From contig NC_009633.1 in the NCBI RefSeq assembly GCF_000016985.1, forward strand, positions 2,399,539 to 2,463,538: a stretch of 64,000 nucleotides of DNA, given 5' to 3'. Shown here piece after piece: positions 31,829-40,047 of this stretch. The notes beneath the pieces are model-generated. The model saw only the letters and a list, made by a program, of their open reading frames with translations, was not told the DNA's origin and did not search any database. Position numbers and translations under genes: made by a program. The stretch comes from Alkaliphilus metalliredigens QYMF. Lineage in GTDB: Bacteria; Bacillota; Clostridia; Peptostreptococcales; Natronincolaceae. Each line of letters opens with the position of its first letter. Positions within the stretch are counted from its first letter, which is position 1.

Positions 31829-32254
31829 ATGAAACAATGTGGAACAGTGGTAAGCCTAGAAGGCAAGATGGCCAAGGTGCTAATGCAAAGACAGGCAAGC
31901 TGTGGAGATTGTACAGCTTGTAAAATGGGCCAAGAAGAGATGAAGCTTGAAGTCAAAGCCCTGAATAATGCCAATGCACAAGTGGGGCAGCGTGTAGAAA
32001 TTGATATGGAACATCAAAATGTTTTAGCTGCTGCTTTTATTGTATATATGATTCCTTTGTTCGCCTTAATGATGGGTATATTTGCGGGAAATGCCATGCT
32101 AAGTGCTTTGGGAGTAGAAAATTATAGAGACCTACTCACAGCCTTTGCTGGATTTATATTCATGGCAACTTCTTTCATGGTAATCAAAATTAGGGAGAAC
32201 AAGTTTAAAACAAATAAGGATTTTACCCCAATCATTTCAGAAATTGTTGAATAA
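31829..32254 (+). CDS. SoxR-reducing/RseC family membrane protein
   Basis: This 141-residue protein has the RseC/MucC pattern: an N-terminal beta domain with a cysteine cluster (SCGDCTAC) that may bind an iron-sulfur cluster, then two membrane helices (AAAFIVYMIPLFALM and FAGFIFMATSFMVI). Relatives are linked to Rnf/Rsx electron transfer. Here it stands alone, after tcdA, with an aaggagg start site. Confidence 0.88.
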   Translation: MKQCGTVVSLEGKMAKVLMQRQASCGDCTACKMGQEEMKLEVKALNNANAQVGQRVEIDMEHQNVLAAAFIVYMIPLFALMMGIFAGNAMLSALGVENYRDLLTAFAGFIFMATSFMVIKIRENKFKTNKDFTPIISEIVE

Positions 32255-32271
32255 AGCTGATTTACTGGAGA

Positions 32272-32324
32272 AAAAACAAACAAGAAGAAGTCTAATTAAA
32301 CTAGACTTCTTCTTGTTTGTTTTT
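32272..32324. terminator. Long bidirectional terminator
   Basis: A roughly 23-pair stem flanks a seven-base loop, with A-rich and T-rich ends. It serves the RseC-like gene and the converging exporter genes, and contains the stop codon of the latter. Confidence 0.9.
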
Positions 32325-32745
32325 GCTTGCGATAGGAATTAAGTGATAGCACAATGGTTAAAGCGCCGGCAATTGCAATTGCAACTAGCAATGCATCACT
32401 GCCATAAGTGAGGGCCTTAGCTGAATCACCTTCAATAATGGATAACATCATATAATACAAACCATAGCCAGGAACAAGGGGAATAATACCAGGAATAATA
32501 AATACGGTAATGGGCTTTCTACCAATAATAGCAAATATTTCACCAGTAGTAGCAATGACTAAAGCAGCAATGAATGTCGATGCCACGGTGGAACCACTAA
32601 TCTGGTTAACGAGGATATAAGTAAGCCATCCTAATCCACCACCTAATCCAGATTTTAACAAAGCGTTTTTAGGTGCATTAAATAATAAGGCGAAGCCGAT
32701 AGTAGATATAAATGCGTAAACAAAATGATTCAATCCGTGGATCAT
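32296..32745 (-). CDS. Threonine/serine exporter, C-terminal half (ThrE_2 type)
   Basis: This 149-residue membrane protein has four to five helices, including the ThrE_2/DUF3815 segment (FIIPGIIPLVPGYGLYY). It pairs with the upstream ThrE_1 half to make a split ThrE-type amino acid exporter. The ATG at 32745 overlaps the stop codon of that gene in an ATGA arrangement, indicating coupled translation. A longer in-frame start is not needed. Confidence 0.85.
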   Translation of the reverse strand: MIHGLNHFVYAFISTIGFALLFNAPKNALLKSGLGGGLGWLTYILVNQISGSTVASTFIAALVIATTGEIFAIIGRKPITVFIIPGIIPLVPGYGLYYMMLSIIEGDSAKALTYGSDALLVAIAIAGALTIVLSLNSYRKQKQTRRSLV

Positions 32746-33527
32746 ACCAGAGTCCCCCCCATCATAATCATCCAAAGCTTAAGGGTAAACCCTACCCCAA
32801 AAGCAATAGAGGTTGCAATGATCAACGCCTCTGCAGCTCTGGCTAATCCAGAAAGTAGGTCGCCAGCAATTGAATCTCTTACTGCATTGGTAATGGCAAC
32901 ACCAGGTACCATAATCATTAATGCTCCGATAACAACATTATCAACGTTAATGGAAGGATGTGTATAAGAAAACACAATTGCCAATAGGGAAGCAACCACA
33001 CCACCAGAGATATGTGTTAAAAAAGGAGTGAATCCACAATCAATAAAAAAGTATAATGTATAAGTGATACAAATGCTGGTAAAGAAAGCAGCTAAAGATT
33101 CTAAAAAGTTACCACCAAAGAGTAAGACAACAAATAAACTAGCGATGCCTCCTGCAATGGAACGAAGGTATGGTGGGTAAGGCTTGATTTTATCAATGAG
33201 TCTTAATTGCTTCATGCCTTCTTCTATAGGGATTTCACTACCTACAAACCGTCTGGAAAAGTCATTTACTTCGGATATTTTATTTAGGTTGATGCTTCTA
33301 GACTTAATTCTTTTGATATATGAGATAATTTCACCTTGGTCTTCTCCCTTACTATCAACGGATACAAAAATTCCAGTTGGCGTAACGAAGCACTCTACAT
33401 AGTGAAAACCTCTAGATTTGCAAATTCGGTTAATCGTATCTTCTACGCGATATGTTTCAGCCCCACTTTTCAGCATGATTTCACCTGCAAATAAAGCCAA
33501 AACAACGATTTTTTTTCGACTGACCAT
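32742..33527 (-). CDS. Threonine/serine exporter, N-terminal half (ThrE_1/DUF1212)
   Basis: This 261-residue protein has a cytoplasmic N-terminal domain with GEIMLKSGAETYRVEDTI and VTPTGIFVSV, followed by five hydrophobic segments, including the segment MVPGVAITNAVRD. This is the ThrE_1 (DUF1212) half of a bipartite exporter. Substrate is inferred from the family only. A ggaggtg site precedes the start. Confidence 0.87.
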   Translation of the reverse strand: MVSRKKIVVLALFAGEIMLKSGAETYRVEDTINRICKSRGFHYVECFVTPTGIFVSVDSKGEDQGEIISYIKRIKSRSINLNKISEVNDFSRRFVGSEIPIEEGMKQLRLIDKIKPYPPYLRSIAGGIASLFVVLLFGGNFLESLAAFFTSICITYTLYFFIDCGFTPFLTHISGGVVASLLAIVFSYTHPSINVDNVVIGALMIMVPGVAITNAVRDSIAGDLLSGLARAAEALIIATSIAFGVGFTLKLWMIMMGGTLV

Positions 33528-33655
33528 TTAACACATTCACCTCCAAAATCCCCTATAGTGTTAAAATAAAAACCAGTAGGGTAAAATACAATTGTAGAAT
33601 TAGTTTAACACAAAATTGAATAAAATATTGTAAATATATGATAAAAATGATTAAC

Positions 33656-33684
33656 TTGTCAAAAATATCTAAAGAACATATAAT
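33656..33684 (+). promoter_or_regulatory. Promoter of glyA
   Basis: TTGTCA (33656-33661), a 17-base spacer and TATAAT (33679-33684). Confidence 0.78.
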
Positions 33685-33725
33685 GGGAAAGTAGAATATT
33701 TAGTAATATAGGAGGGAACACGCAT

Positions 33726-34958
33726 ATGAACTTTGACACATTGAAAAAATTTGATGAAGAAATTTATGAAGTCATTCAGAAAGAAACAAAAAGACAAAGA
33801 GGAAGCATTGAGTTAATCGCTTCTGAAAATTTTGTAACCACTGCAGTGATGGAAGCTATGGGGAGTCAATTGACTAACAAATATGCAGAGGGTTACCCAG
33901 ATAAACGATATTATGGTGGATGCGAAGAGGTAGATGTGGCTGAAAATCTAGCTAGGAATCGGTTGAAGAAATTATTTAATGCCGAGCATGCCAATGTACA
34001 ACCGCACTCTGGCGCAAATGCAAATATTGGTGTATACTTTGCAACATTAGAGCCCGGCGATACTGTGCTAGGTATGAACTTATCCCATGGAGGACACTTA
34101 ACCCATGGAAGTCCAGTAAATATCTCTGGTGCTTATTATAACTTTGTTGCTTATGGTGTAGACAGTGTAACCCACCGAATTGATTATGAAGAAGTAATGA
34201 GAGTGGCCCAAGAAGCAAAGCCAAAGATGATTGTTGCCGGTGCAAGTGCCTACCCTAGAGCAATTGATTTCAAAAAATTTAGAGAAATTGCTGATGCAGT
34301 TGGGGCCTATTTAATGGTTGATATGGCTCACATTGCAGGATTAGTGGCAGTGGGATTACATCAAAATCCTTGTGAGTATGCTGATTTTGTTACAACCACT
34401 ACACATAAAACATTAAGAGGACCAAGGGGAGGCGCAATCCTTTGTAAAGAGAAGTATGCAAAAATCATTGATAAAGCGATTTTTCCTGGATTACAAGGGG
34501 GACCTCTCATGCATGTGATTGCTGCTAAAGCAGTGGCTTTCAAGGAAGCATTAGAACCAGGCTTTAAAGCATATCAGGAACAAGTGATAAAAAATGCAAA
34601 GGCCCTTGGAGAAGAATTAAAGAAACAAGGATTTGATTTAGTATCTGATGGAACAGATACTCACTTATTATTAATCGATTTACGAAATAAAAATATTACT
34701 GGTAAAGATGCCGAGAGATTGTTTGATGAAGTAGGCATCACAGTGAATAAGAATACAATTCCCTTTGACCCACAGAGTCCATTTGTAACAAGTGGGATTA
34801 GGATTGGTACACCAGCGGTCACAACTAGAGGGATGAAGGAAGAAGAAATGAAAAAGATCGCAGGGGTTATGAATATCATAATAGACCATCCTGAAAAGGT
34901 ATCAGAGGCTCAAAAAGTAGTAGATGAATTATGTAATCAATTTAAACTGTATGAATAA
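33726..34958 (+). CDS. glyA: Serine hydroxymethyltransferase
   Basis: GlyA interconverts serine and glycine with tetrahydrofolate, using PLP. The 410-residue protein has [26 protein letters not shown], and the PLP-lysine motif [14 protein letters not shown]. It has its own promoter and terminator. Confidence 0.97.
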   Translation: MNFDTLKKFDEEIYEVIQKETKRQRGSIELIASENFVTTAVMEAMGSQLTNKYAEGYPDKRYYGGCEEVDVAENLARNRLKKLFNAEHANVQPHSGANANIGVYFATLEPGDTVLGMNLSHGGHLTHGSPVNISGAYYNFVAYGVDSVTHRIDYEEVMRVAQEAKPKMIVAGASAYPRAIDFKKFREIADAVGAYLMVDMAHIAGLVAVGLHQNPCEYADFVTTTTHKTLRGPRGGAILCKEKYAKIIDKAIFPGLQGGPLMHVIAAKAVAFKEALEPGFKAYQEQVIKNAKALGEELKKQGFDLVSDGTDTHLLLIDLRNKNITGKDAERLFDEVGITVNKNTIPFDPQSPFVTSGIRIGTPAVTTRGMKEEEMKKIAGVMNIIIDHPEKVSEAQKVVDELCNQFKLYE

Positions 34959-34970
34959 GATATAAATTGA

Positions 34971-35001
34971 AGTGGAGGAATCTAGGTTCCTCTGCTTTTT
35001 T
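34971..35001 (+). terminator. Terminator after glyA
   Basis: The stem agtggaggaa/ttcctctgct with a tctagg loop is followed by seven T. Confidence 0.85.
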
Positions 35002-35143
35002 TATGCATTGAAAATGATCGTTTAAAATATTCTGAAGGAAGCAAATAGTGACGAAATCAATTTTGTTTTTATAAAACATTTAATATAAAATTAAAAGCTG
35101 ATATACTAAATAATGAAAGCGTTATGTATAGGAGAGATGAGCC

Positions 35144-36571
35144 ATGATATCTTCAAAAAAGCTGTATTTTATTTTAGATCAAATTCTTCAGTCAATTGAT
35201 GAAGGTGTACATGTAGTGGATAATAAGGGGAAGACAATACTGTATAATCAGGCCATGGCTGAACTAGAGGGAATGAAGCTAGAGGAAGTAATAGGTGAAA
35301 GTCTTTTAGATGTATTTCCTAGCCTAAATGATGAAACCAGTACATTATTAAAGGTGCTGGAGACACAGAAACCAATTGTTGACCAAGTGCAGACTTATTT
35401 TAATAATCATAGTAAAAAAATCACAACAATTAATACAACATTCCCCCTCTATCAAGAAGGGGAAAAAATTGGTGCTGTTGAAATTGCAAAAGACATCACA
35501 AAAATCAAAAACCTATCGGATCAAGTTTTAACCTTACAACAGCAGTTGATTAAACCAAGTCCCCCATATAAAAGTGAAATTAAAAGATATACCTTTGAAA
35601 ACTTAATTGGCAAAAGCCACATTTTTATAGAAGCAGTCCAGTTAGCCAGAAGAGCTGCCAACACCTCGTCAAGCGTCCTCATATATGGTGAGACAGGAAC
35701 TGGAAAAGAGCTATTTGCTCAAAGTATCCATTATCACAGTAATAGAAAGAAGAAACCATTTTTAGCAGAAAACTGTGCAGCTTTTCCAGAATCACTCCTG
35801 GAAGGCATTCTATTTGGAACAATAAAGGGAGGGTTTACAGGAGCAATTGATCGTCCGGGTATTTTTGAGCAAGCAAATGGTGGAACGATCCTATTAGACG
35901 AGATAAACTCAATGGGATTACAGCTACAGGGTAAGTTACTACGGGTGTTACAAGAAGGATATGTAAGACGAATTGGTGGAACAAAAAATATTCCTATTGA
36001 TGTCAGAATTATTGCAACAACCAATGAAGACCCCTTAAAGGCCATTAAAGAATACAGGCTTAGGAAGGACCTATATTTCCGTTTGAACGTTGTTAACATC
36101 CAACTCCCAACCCTAGCAGAACGACCTGAGGATATTGTACTATTGACGCAAAACTTTATTAATAAATATAATGAGCGTCTTGATAAGGATGTTTGGATGG
36201 TATCGGAATTTATGAAGGAGCGGTTTGAACTTTATTCTTGGCCTGGAAATGTCAGGGAACTTGAAAATGTAGTAGAAGGGGCTATGAACATGGTTCAGGA
36301 TGAACATATTCTAAAACAAGAACATTTCCCTATGTATTTGACTTCAGAAATGAAGCGAAATAAAGGCAATATAGGTGCAAAGCAATTTGCAGGCTTGCCC
36401 CTGGACAGTAGACAGTCGTTAGACGAAATATTGAATGATATCGAGATGCAGATGATTATTTATGCAATGAGTGAGTCCAAGGGCAATATAAGCCAAACCG
36501 CTAGGAAATTAGGAATAAAGAGACAAACCTTACAACATAAACTAAAAAAACATAAGAGGAAAGAAGTATAA
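35144..36571 (+). CDS. Sigma-54-dependent transcriptional activator (PAS-AAA+-Fis, RocR-like)
   Basis: This 475-residue enhancer-binding protein has an N-terminal PAS domain (about 8-120, HVVDNKGKTILYNQAMAELE), a AAA+ domain with Walker A GETGTGKE and Walker B GGTILLDEINS, and a C-terminal Fis-type helix-turn-helix (ISQTARKLGIKRQTLQHKL). The sigma-54 contact loop reads GGFTGA at residues 229-234 instead of GAFTGA. RocR-type activators sense arginine or ornithine; its place before the ornithine operon and a -24/-12 promoter supports that role here. Confidence 0.9.
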   Translation: MISSKKLYFILDQILQSIDEGVHVVDNKGKTILYNQAMAELEGMKLEEVIGESLLDVFPSLNDETSTLLKVLETQKPIVDQVQTYFNNHSKKITTINTTFPLYQEGEKIGAVEIAKDITKIKNLSDQVLTLQQQLIKPSPPYKSEIKRYTFENLIGKSHIFIEAVQLARRAANTSSSVLIYGETGTGKELFAQSIHYHSNRKKKPFLAENCAAFPESLLEGILFGTIKGGFTGAIDRPGIFEQANGGTILLDEINSMGLQLQGKLLRVLQEGYVRRIGGTKNIPIDVRIIATTNEDPLKAIKEYRLRKDLYFRLNVVNIQLPTLAERPEDIVLLTQNFINKYNERLDKDVWMVSEFMKERFELYSWPGNVRELENVVEGAMNMVQDEHILKQEHFPMYLTSEMKRNKGNIGAKQFAGLPLDSRQSLDEILNDIEMQMIIYAMSESKGNISQTARKLGIKRQTLQHKLKKHKRKEV

Positions 36572-36596
36572 TTAAAACTGCAAATAAATTTGCATT

Positions 36597-36624
36597 AAAA
36601 CTGCAAAACTATTTGCAGTTTTAT
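36597..36624 (+). terminator. Terminator after the activator gene
   Basis: The stem aaaactgcaaa/tttgcagtttt is followed by T-rich sequence. Confidence 0.75.
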
Positions 36625-36804
36625 TTTGTGGACTTTTACAATAAGCCTCTACCATTGATGTAATTAATTGTATCACGTGAATAAAAAGGATAGGGTGTTT
36701 GGAATACTAGGAATCGTAGGCATTTACAAAACATGGTAACCGATTAATAGTAAAGATAAAAATGTAACTATATTCTGAAAACAAAGAAGAAAACAGTATA
36801 AATC

Positions 36805-36820
36805 TGGCAAGGATCTTGCA
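36805..36820 (+). promoter_or_regulatory. Sigma-54 (-24/-12) promoter of the ornithine operon
   Basis: TGGCAAGGATCTTGCA matches the consensus TGGCAC-N5-TTGCW with one mismatch (A for the C of GCAC). The predicted start is near 36832, about 40 bases before the ord ATG. It is the only strong RpoN promoter I found, and it lies directly between an RpoN activator gene and the pathway genes. Confidence 0.88.
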
Positions 36821-36873
36821 ACTGACTAGTTGTAGAAATTTATTTAAAATGATGAAAATATGGAGGGATTTTG

Positions 36874-37920
36874 ATGGAAAATATTAAAGTAATTATTTGG
36901 GGATTTGGAGCAATGGGTAGTGGTATGGCAGAAATGCTACTTAAGAAAAAGGGAGTCGAAATTGTTGGTATTTGTGATAGAAATGCCAAAAGAGTAGGTA
37001 AAAACATGTATGATTTACTAGAATTAGACGCAACACAGTATGCCCCTGTTATCATTACAAATAAAATTGAAGACATTGTTAAAGAAGGGGCAGCAGATGT
37101 TGCGATACTGGCCACAGATTCTTTTACCCGTGGGGCCTTCGATAAAATTAAACTTATGTTAGAAAATAAAATTAATGTCATTTCAACTGCAGAAGAGATG
37201 GCTTATCCCCAAGCACAAGAACCAGAATTAGCTGCAGAAATGGATAAAATTGCAAAGAAAAATGGTGTAACTGTACTGGGAACAGGAATTAACCCAGGAT
37301 TTGTATTGGATTTATTAATTCTTGCATTAACAGGAACATGCGAAGAGGTAGAGCATATCAAAGCAGCAAGAATTAACGACTTAGCTCCCTTTGGTAAGGC
37401 CGTGATGGAAGAGCAGGGTGTGGGACTCACATTAGAAGACTTCGAGGCAGGGGTTAAATCAGGTAAGGTAGCAGGACACGTAGGTTTTCCTGAGTCTATT
37501 CAAATGGTAGCTGATGGCATTGGCTGGGAAGTAGAAAAAATCGATCAGACAAGAGAACCAATTATGACTAACGTATATAGAGAAACAAAGTATGCTCAGG
37601 TAGAGGCTGGTAATGTTGCTGGATGCCGTCAATGTGGTTATGCCACAGTAGATGGAGAAGTAAAGATTGAAATGGAACATCCTCAGCAAATTCTTCCTGA
37701 AAAAGAAGGCGTTGACACAGGAGATTACATTTGGATTAAAGGAACACCAAACATTAATATGCAAATTAAACCGGAAATTCCAGGTGGTATTGGAACAATC
37801 GCAATGTGTATCAATATGATTCCACATGTAATTAACGCAAGAGAAGGACTGAAAACCATGCTCGATTTACCAGTACCAAGAGCTATTATGGGAGATATGA
37901 GAGACTTAATACAAAGGTAG
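36874..37920 (+). CDS. ord: 2,4-diaminopentanoate dehydrogenase
   Basis: Ord oxidatively deaminates 2,4-diaminopentanoate to 2-amino-4-oxopentanoate with NAD(P). The 348-residue protein starts with a Rossmann motif (VIIWGFGAMGSGMAEML), then GICDRNAKRVG, and a GTGINPGFVLD segment. The start is ATG 36874, six bases after ggaggg. It is the first gene downstream of the sigma-54 promoter. Assignment is by position and by the dihydrodipicolinate-reductase-like N terminus. Confidence 0.93.
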   Translation: MENIKVIIWGFGAMGSGMAEMLLKKKGVEIVGICDRNAKRVGKNMYDLLELDATQYAPVIITNKIEDIVKEGAADVAILATDSFTRGAFDKIKLMLENKINVISTAEEMAYPQAQEPELAAEMDKIAKKNGVTVLGTGINPGFVLDLLILALTGTCEEVEHIKAARINDLAPFGKAVMEEQGVGLTLEDFEAGVKSGKVAGHVGFPESIQMVADGIGWEVEKIDQTREPIMTNVYRETKYAQVEAGNVAGCRQCGYATVDGEVKIEMEHPQQILPEKEGVDTGDYIWIKGTPNINMQIKPEIPGGIGTIAMCINMIPHVINAREGLKTMLDLPVPRAIMGDMRDLIQR

Positions 37921-37930
37921 GGATCCAGAT

Positions 37931-38245
37931 ATGAAAATAGAAAAAGGAACATGGGTACGAATTCATGACATCGTCATGGAGCCAAGTGAAAGAGCACCCC
38001 AGGTACCAGATGATACCAAGGAAGTTCCCTTGGAAATGTGGATTAAGGGATTTTTACGAGAAGAAGATGTGAAAGTAGGGGATGTTGTTTCAGTGGAAAC
38101 GATTACAGGACGGATCGTCACGGGCACGTTAGTGGAAATCAACCCCTATTATGATCATGATTTTGGCAGATGCGTTCCTGAATTACTAAAAATAGGCCTT
38201 CAATTAAAAGAAATTTTATGGGGAGGGCAATCCGATGTCAAATAA
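37931..38245 (+). CDS. ortA: 2-amino-4-oxopentanoate thiolase subunit OrtA
   Basis: OrtA is the small (104-residue) partner of PLP-dependent OrtB. Together they cleave 2-amino-4-oxopentanoate with CoA to alanine and acetyl-CoA. The sequence has IHDIVMEPSERAPQVPDDT and the ITGRIVTGTLVEINPYYDHDFG segment typical of OrtA. Its end overlaps the ortB start by 11 bases, suggesting coupled translation. Confidence 0.93.
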   Translation: MKIEKGTWVRIHDIVMEPSERAPQVPDDTKEVPLEMWIKGFLREEDVKVGDVVSVETITGRIVTGTLVEINPYYDHDFGRCVPELLKIGLQLKEILWGGQSDVK

Positions 38246-39662
38246 AGACCAAAGTTATCAAGGGGTTATGAATAGAAAATCAGAAATCATGATTAAATCA
38301 GTTGGTATTGACTATCGTGATTTTGAACTAGAGGGAATTTCCTTTGACTATGAAAGAATGATGAGAGAGACTGGTTATTCTCTACAGGAAATGCAAAGCA
38401 TTCAAGGGGAATCTGGCGTAGGCAACACACCTTTATTGGAGTTGAAGAATCTAACTGGTTTAGCTAGAAAGCTAGCACCAGAAGGGAAGGGTGCCCGAAT
38501 CTTCATTAAAGATGAAGCAGCAAACCCTTCAGGAAGCTTTAAAGCAAGAAGAGCCGCCAATGCAGTTTACCACGCAAAAAAGTTAGGATATAAGGGTGTG
38601 ATTGCAGCAACTAGTGGAAACTATGGTGCAGCTGTAGCCAGCCAAGCCGCAATGCAGGGGCTAAAGTGTATCATTGTACAAGAGTGCTATGATAGTACCG
38701 GTAAGGGACAACCAGAGATCATTGAAAAAGCAAGGAAATGTGAGGCCTACGGAGCAGAAGTATTACAACTAACTGTGGGACCTGAGCTTTTTTATATATT
38801 TTTGCAGTTATTAGAAGAAACCGGATACTTTAATGCTTCCTTGTATACGCCCTTTGGAATTGCAGGGGTAGAAACATTAGGATATGAATTGGCCATGGAG
38901 TTTAGGGAAAAAGAAGGACGGGATCCAGATGTTGTTGTCTGTACAAACGCAGGGGGAGGAAACCTCACGGGAACAGCTAGAGGGTTAATGAAAGCAGGAG
39001 CAGATGGCGTAAGGATTGTTGCTGCCAGTGTGAATCTAAAGGGATTGCATATGGCAAGCGATAATCATTTTAATAAAAAATCCTTCACAACAGGGCATAC
39101 CGGATTTGGGATCCCCTTTGCCACATGGCCAGACCGTTCAGATGTACCTCGATCCGCAGCAAGACCACTTCGTTATATGGATCGATACGTTTTAGTCAAC
39201 CAAGGAGAAGTATTCTATATGACAGAGGCATTAGCCCAATTAGAGGGATTAGAAAGAGGGCCTGCCGGTAACACATCTTTAGTTGCAGCCTTTAGTTTAG
39301 CCCAAGAGATGGATGCGGATCAAATCATTGTGGTACAAGAAACAGAATATACAGGTGCAGGAAAGCATATTCAGCCTCAATTACATTTTGCCAAGGAAAA
39401 TGGCATTGAAATTTTGTTTGGAAATCCAGAAGATGAAAAACAAGGAATAAATATTATCTTTCCGGAGCATCCCTCTTTGATTAAAGCAAGAGATATCGAT
39501 GTTAATCAATTAAGAGCTTCTTATATTAAAAATTGTATTAAAATTAATGAAGTTGATAAAATTTCTAACACTGATCTTCAGTTCATCATAGAAGAATGCA
39601 AGGGAACTGAATCCTTTGTAAGAGAAAAACTAAGCGAATTGAATATAGAGATCATAGAATAA
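38235..39662 (+). CDS. ortB: 2-amino-4-oxopentanoate thiolase subunit OrtB (PLP)
   Basis: This 475-residue PLP enzyme has the threonine synthase/fold type II layout. The PLP lysine is in NPSGSFKARRAANA, the phosphate-binding glycines are probably in TNAGGGNLTGTA, and a substrate loop is TSGNYGAAVA. Catalysis requires OrtA. It lies in the operon order known from Clostridium sticklandii. Confidence 0.94.
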   Translation: MSNKDQSYQGVMNRKSEIMIKSVGIDYRDFELEGISFDYERMMRETGYSLQEMQSIQGESGVGNTPLLELKNLTGLARKLAPEGKGARIFIKDEAANPSGSFKARRAANAVYHAKKLGYKGVIAATSGNYGAAVASQAAMQGLKCIIVQECYDSTGKGQPEIIEKARKCEAYGAEVLQLTVGPELFYIFLQLLEETGYFNASLYTPFGIAGVETLGYELAMEFREKEGRDPDVVVCTNAGGGNLTGTARGLMKAGADGVRIVAASVNLKGLHMASDNHFNKKSFTTGHTGFGIPFATWPDRSDVPRSAARPLRYMDRYVLVNQGEVFYMTEALAQLEGLERGPAGNTSLVAAFSLAQEMDADQIIVVQETEYTGAGKHIQPQLHFAKENGIEILFGNPEDEKQGINIIFPEHPSLIKARDIDVNQLRASYIKNCIKINEVDKISNTDLQFIIEECKGTESFVREKLSELNIEIIE

Positions 39663-39681
39663 TAACGCGGAGGTGCAATAA

Positions 39682-40047
39682 ATGAAAAGAGCGGACGATT
39701 TTCAACAGAGAAGAGCACATTTACAGGATTTAACAGAAGAGCAAGTAGAACAAAGGTTTTGGGATTTAGCTGAGAAAGCAGTTGATCCTTTGATTGAAAT
39801 GGGAAGAAAATACACATCTCCTTCCATTGAGCGATCTGTTTTATTACGCATGGGATTCTCTAGTATAGAAGCGAAAAGTATTGTTGAAGGTGTAATGGAT
39901 CGTGGGTTGATGGGTAAAGGAGCTGGACATGTGGTTTACAGATTGGCAAAAGAAAAGCAAATGGACATTCGACAAGCAGGCCTTGAATTACTAGAAGGAA
40001 GACTATGGGACGAAGTCATGACCATATTCAACGGAGGTGAAAAATAA
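39682..40047 (+). CDS. oraS: D-ornithine 4,5-aminomutase subunit S
   Basis: OraS is the small (121-residue) subunit of the adenosylcobalamin- and PLP-dependent mutase that moves the 5-amino group of D-ornithine to C4. It contains RRAHLQDLTEEQVEQRFW and the RKYTSPSIERSVLLRMGFSS region. Its stop and the oraE start overlap in TAATG. Confidence 0.95.
   Translation: MKRADDFQQRRAHLQDLTEEQVEQRFWDLAEKAVDPLIEMGRKYTSPSIERSVLLRMGFSSIEAKSIVEGVMDRGLMGKGAGHVVYRLAKEKQMDIRQAGLELLEGRLWDEVMTIFNGGEK

Noticed and set aside
35144-36571. Activator as a member of the arginine catabolism (roc) system of Bacillus
   Set aside because: No roc genes are present; the adjacent target is the ornithine aminomutase operon, so only the regulator type is similar.
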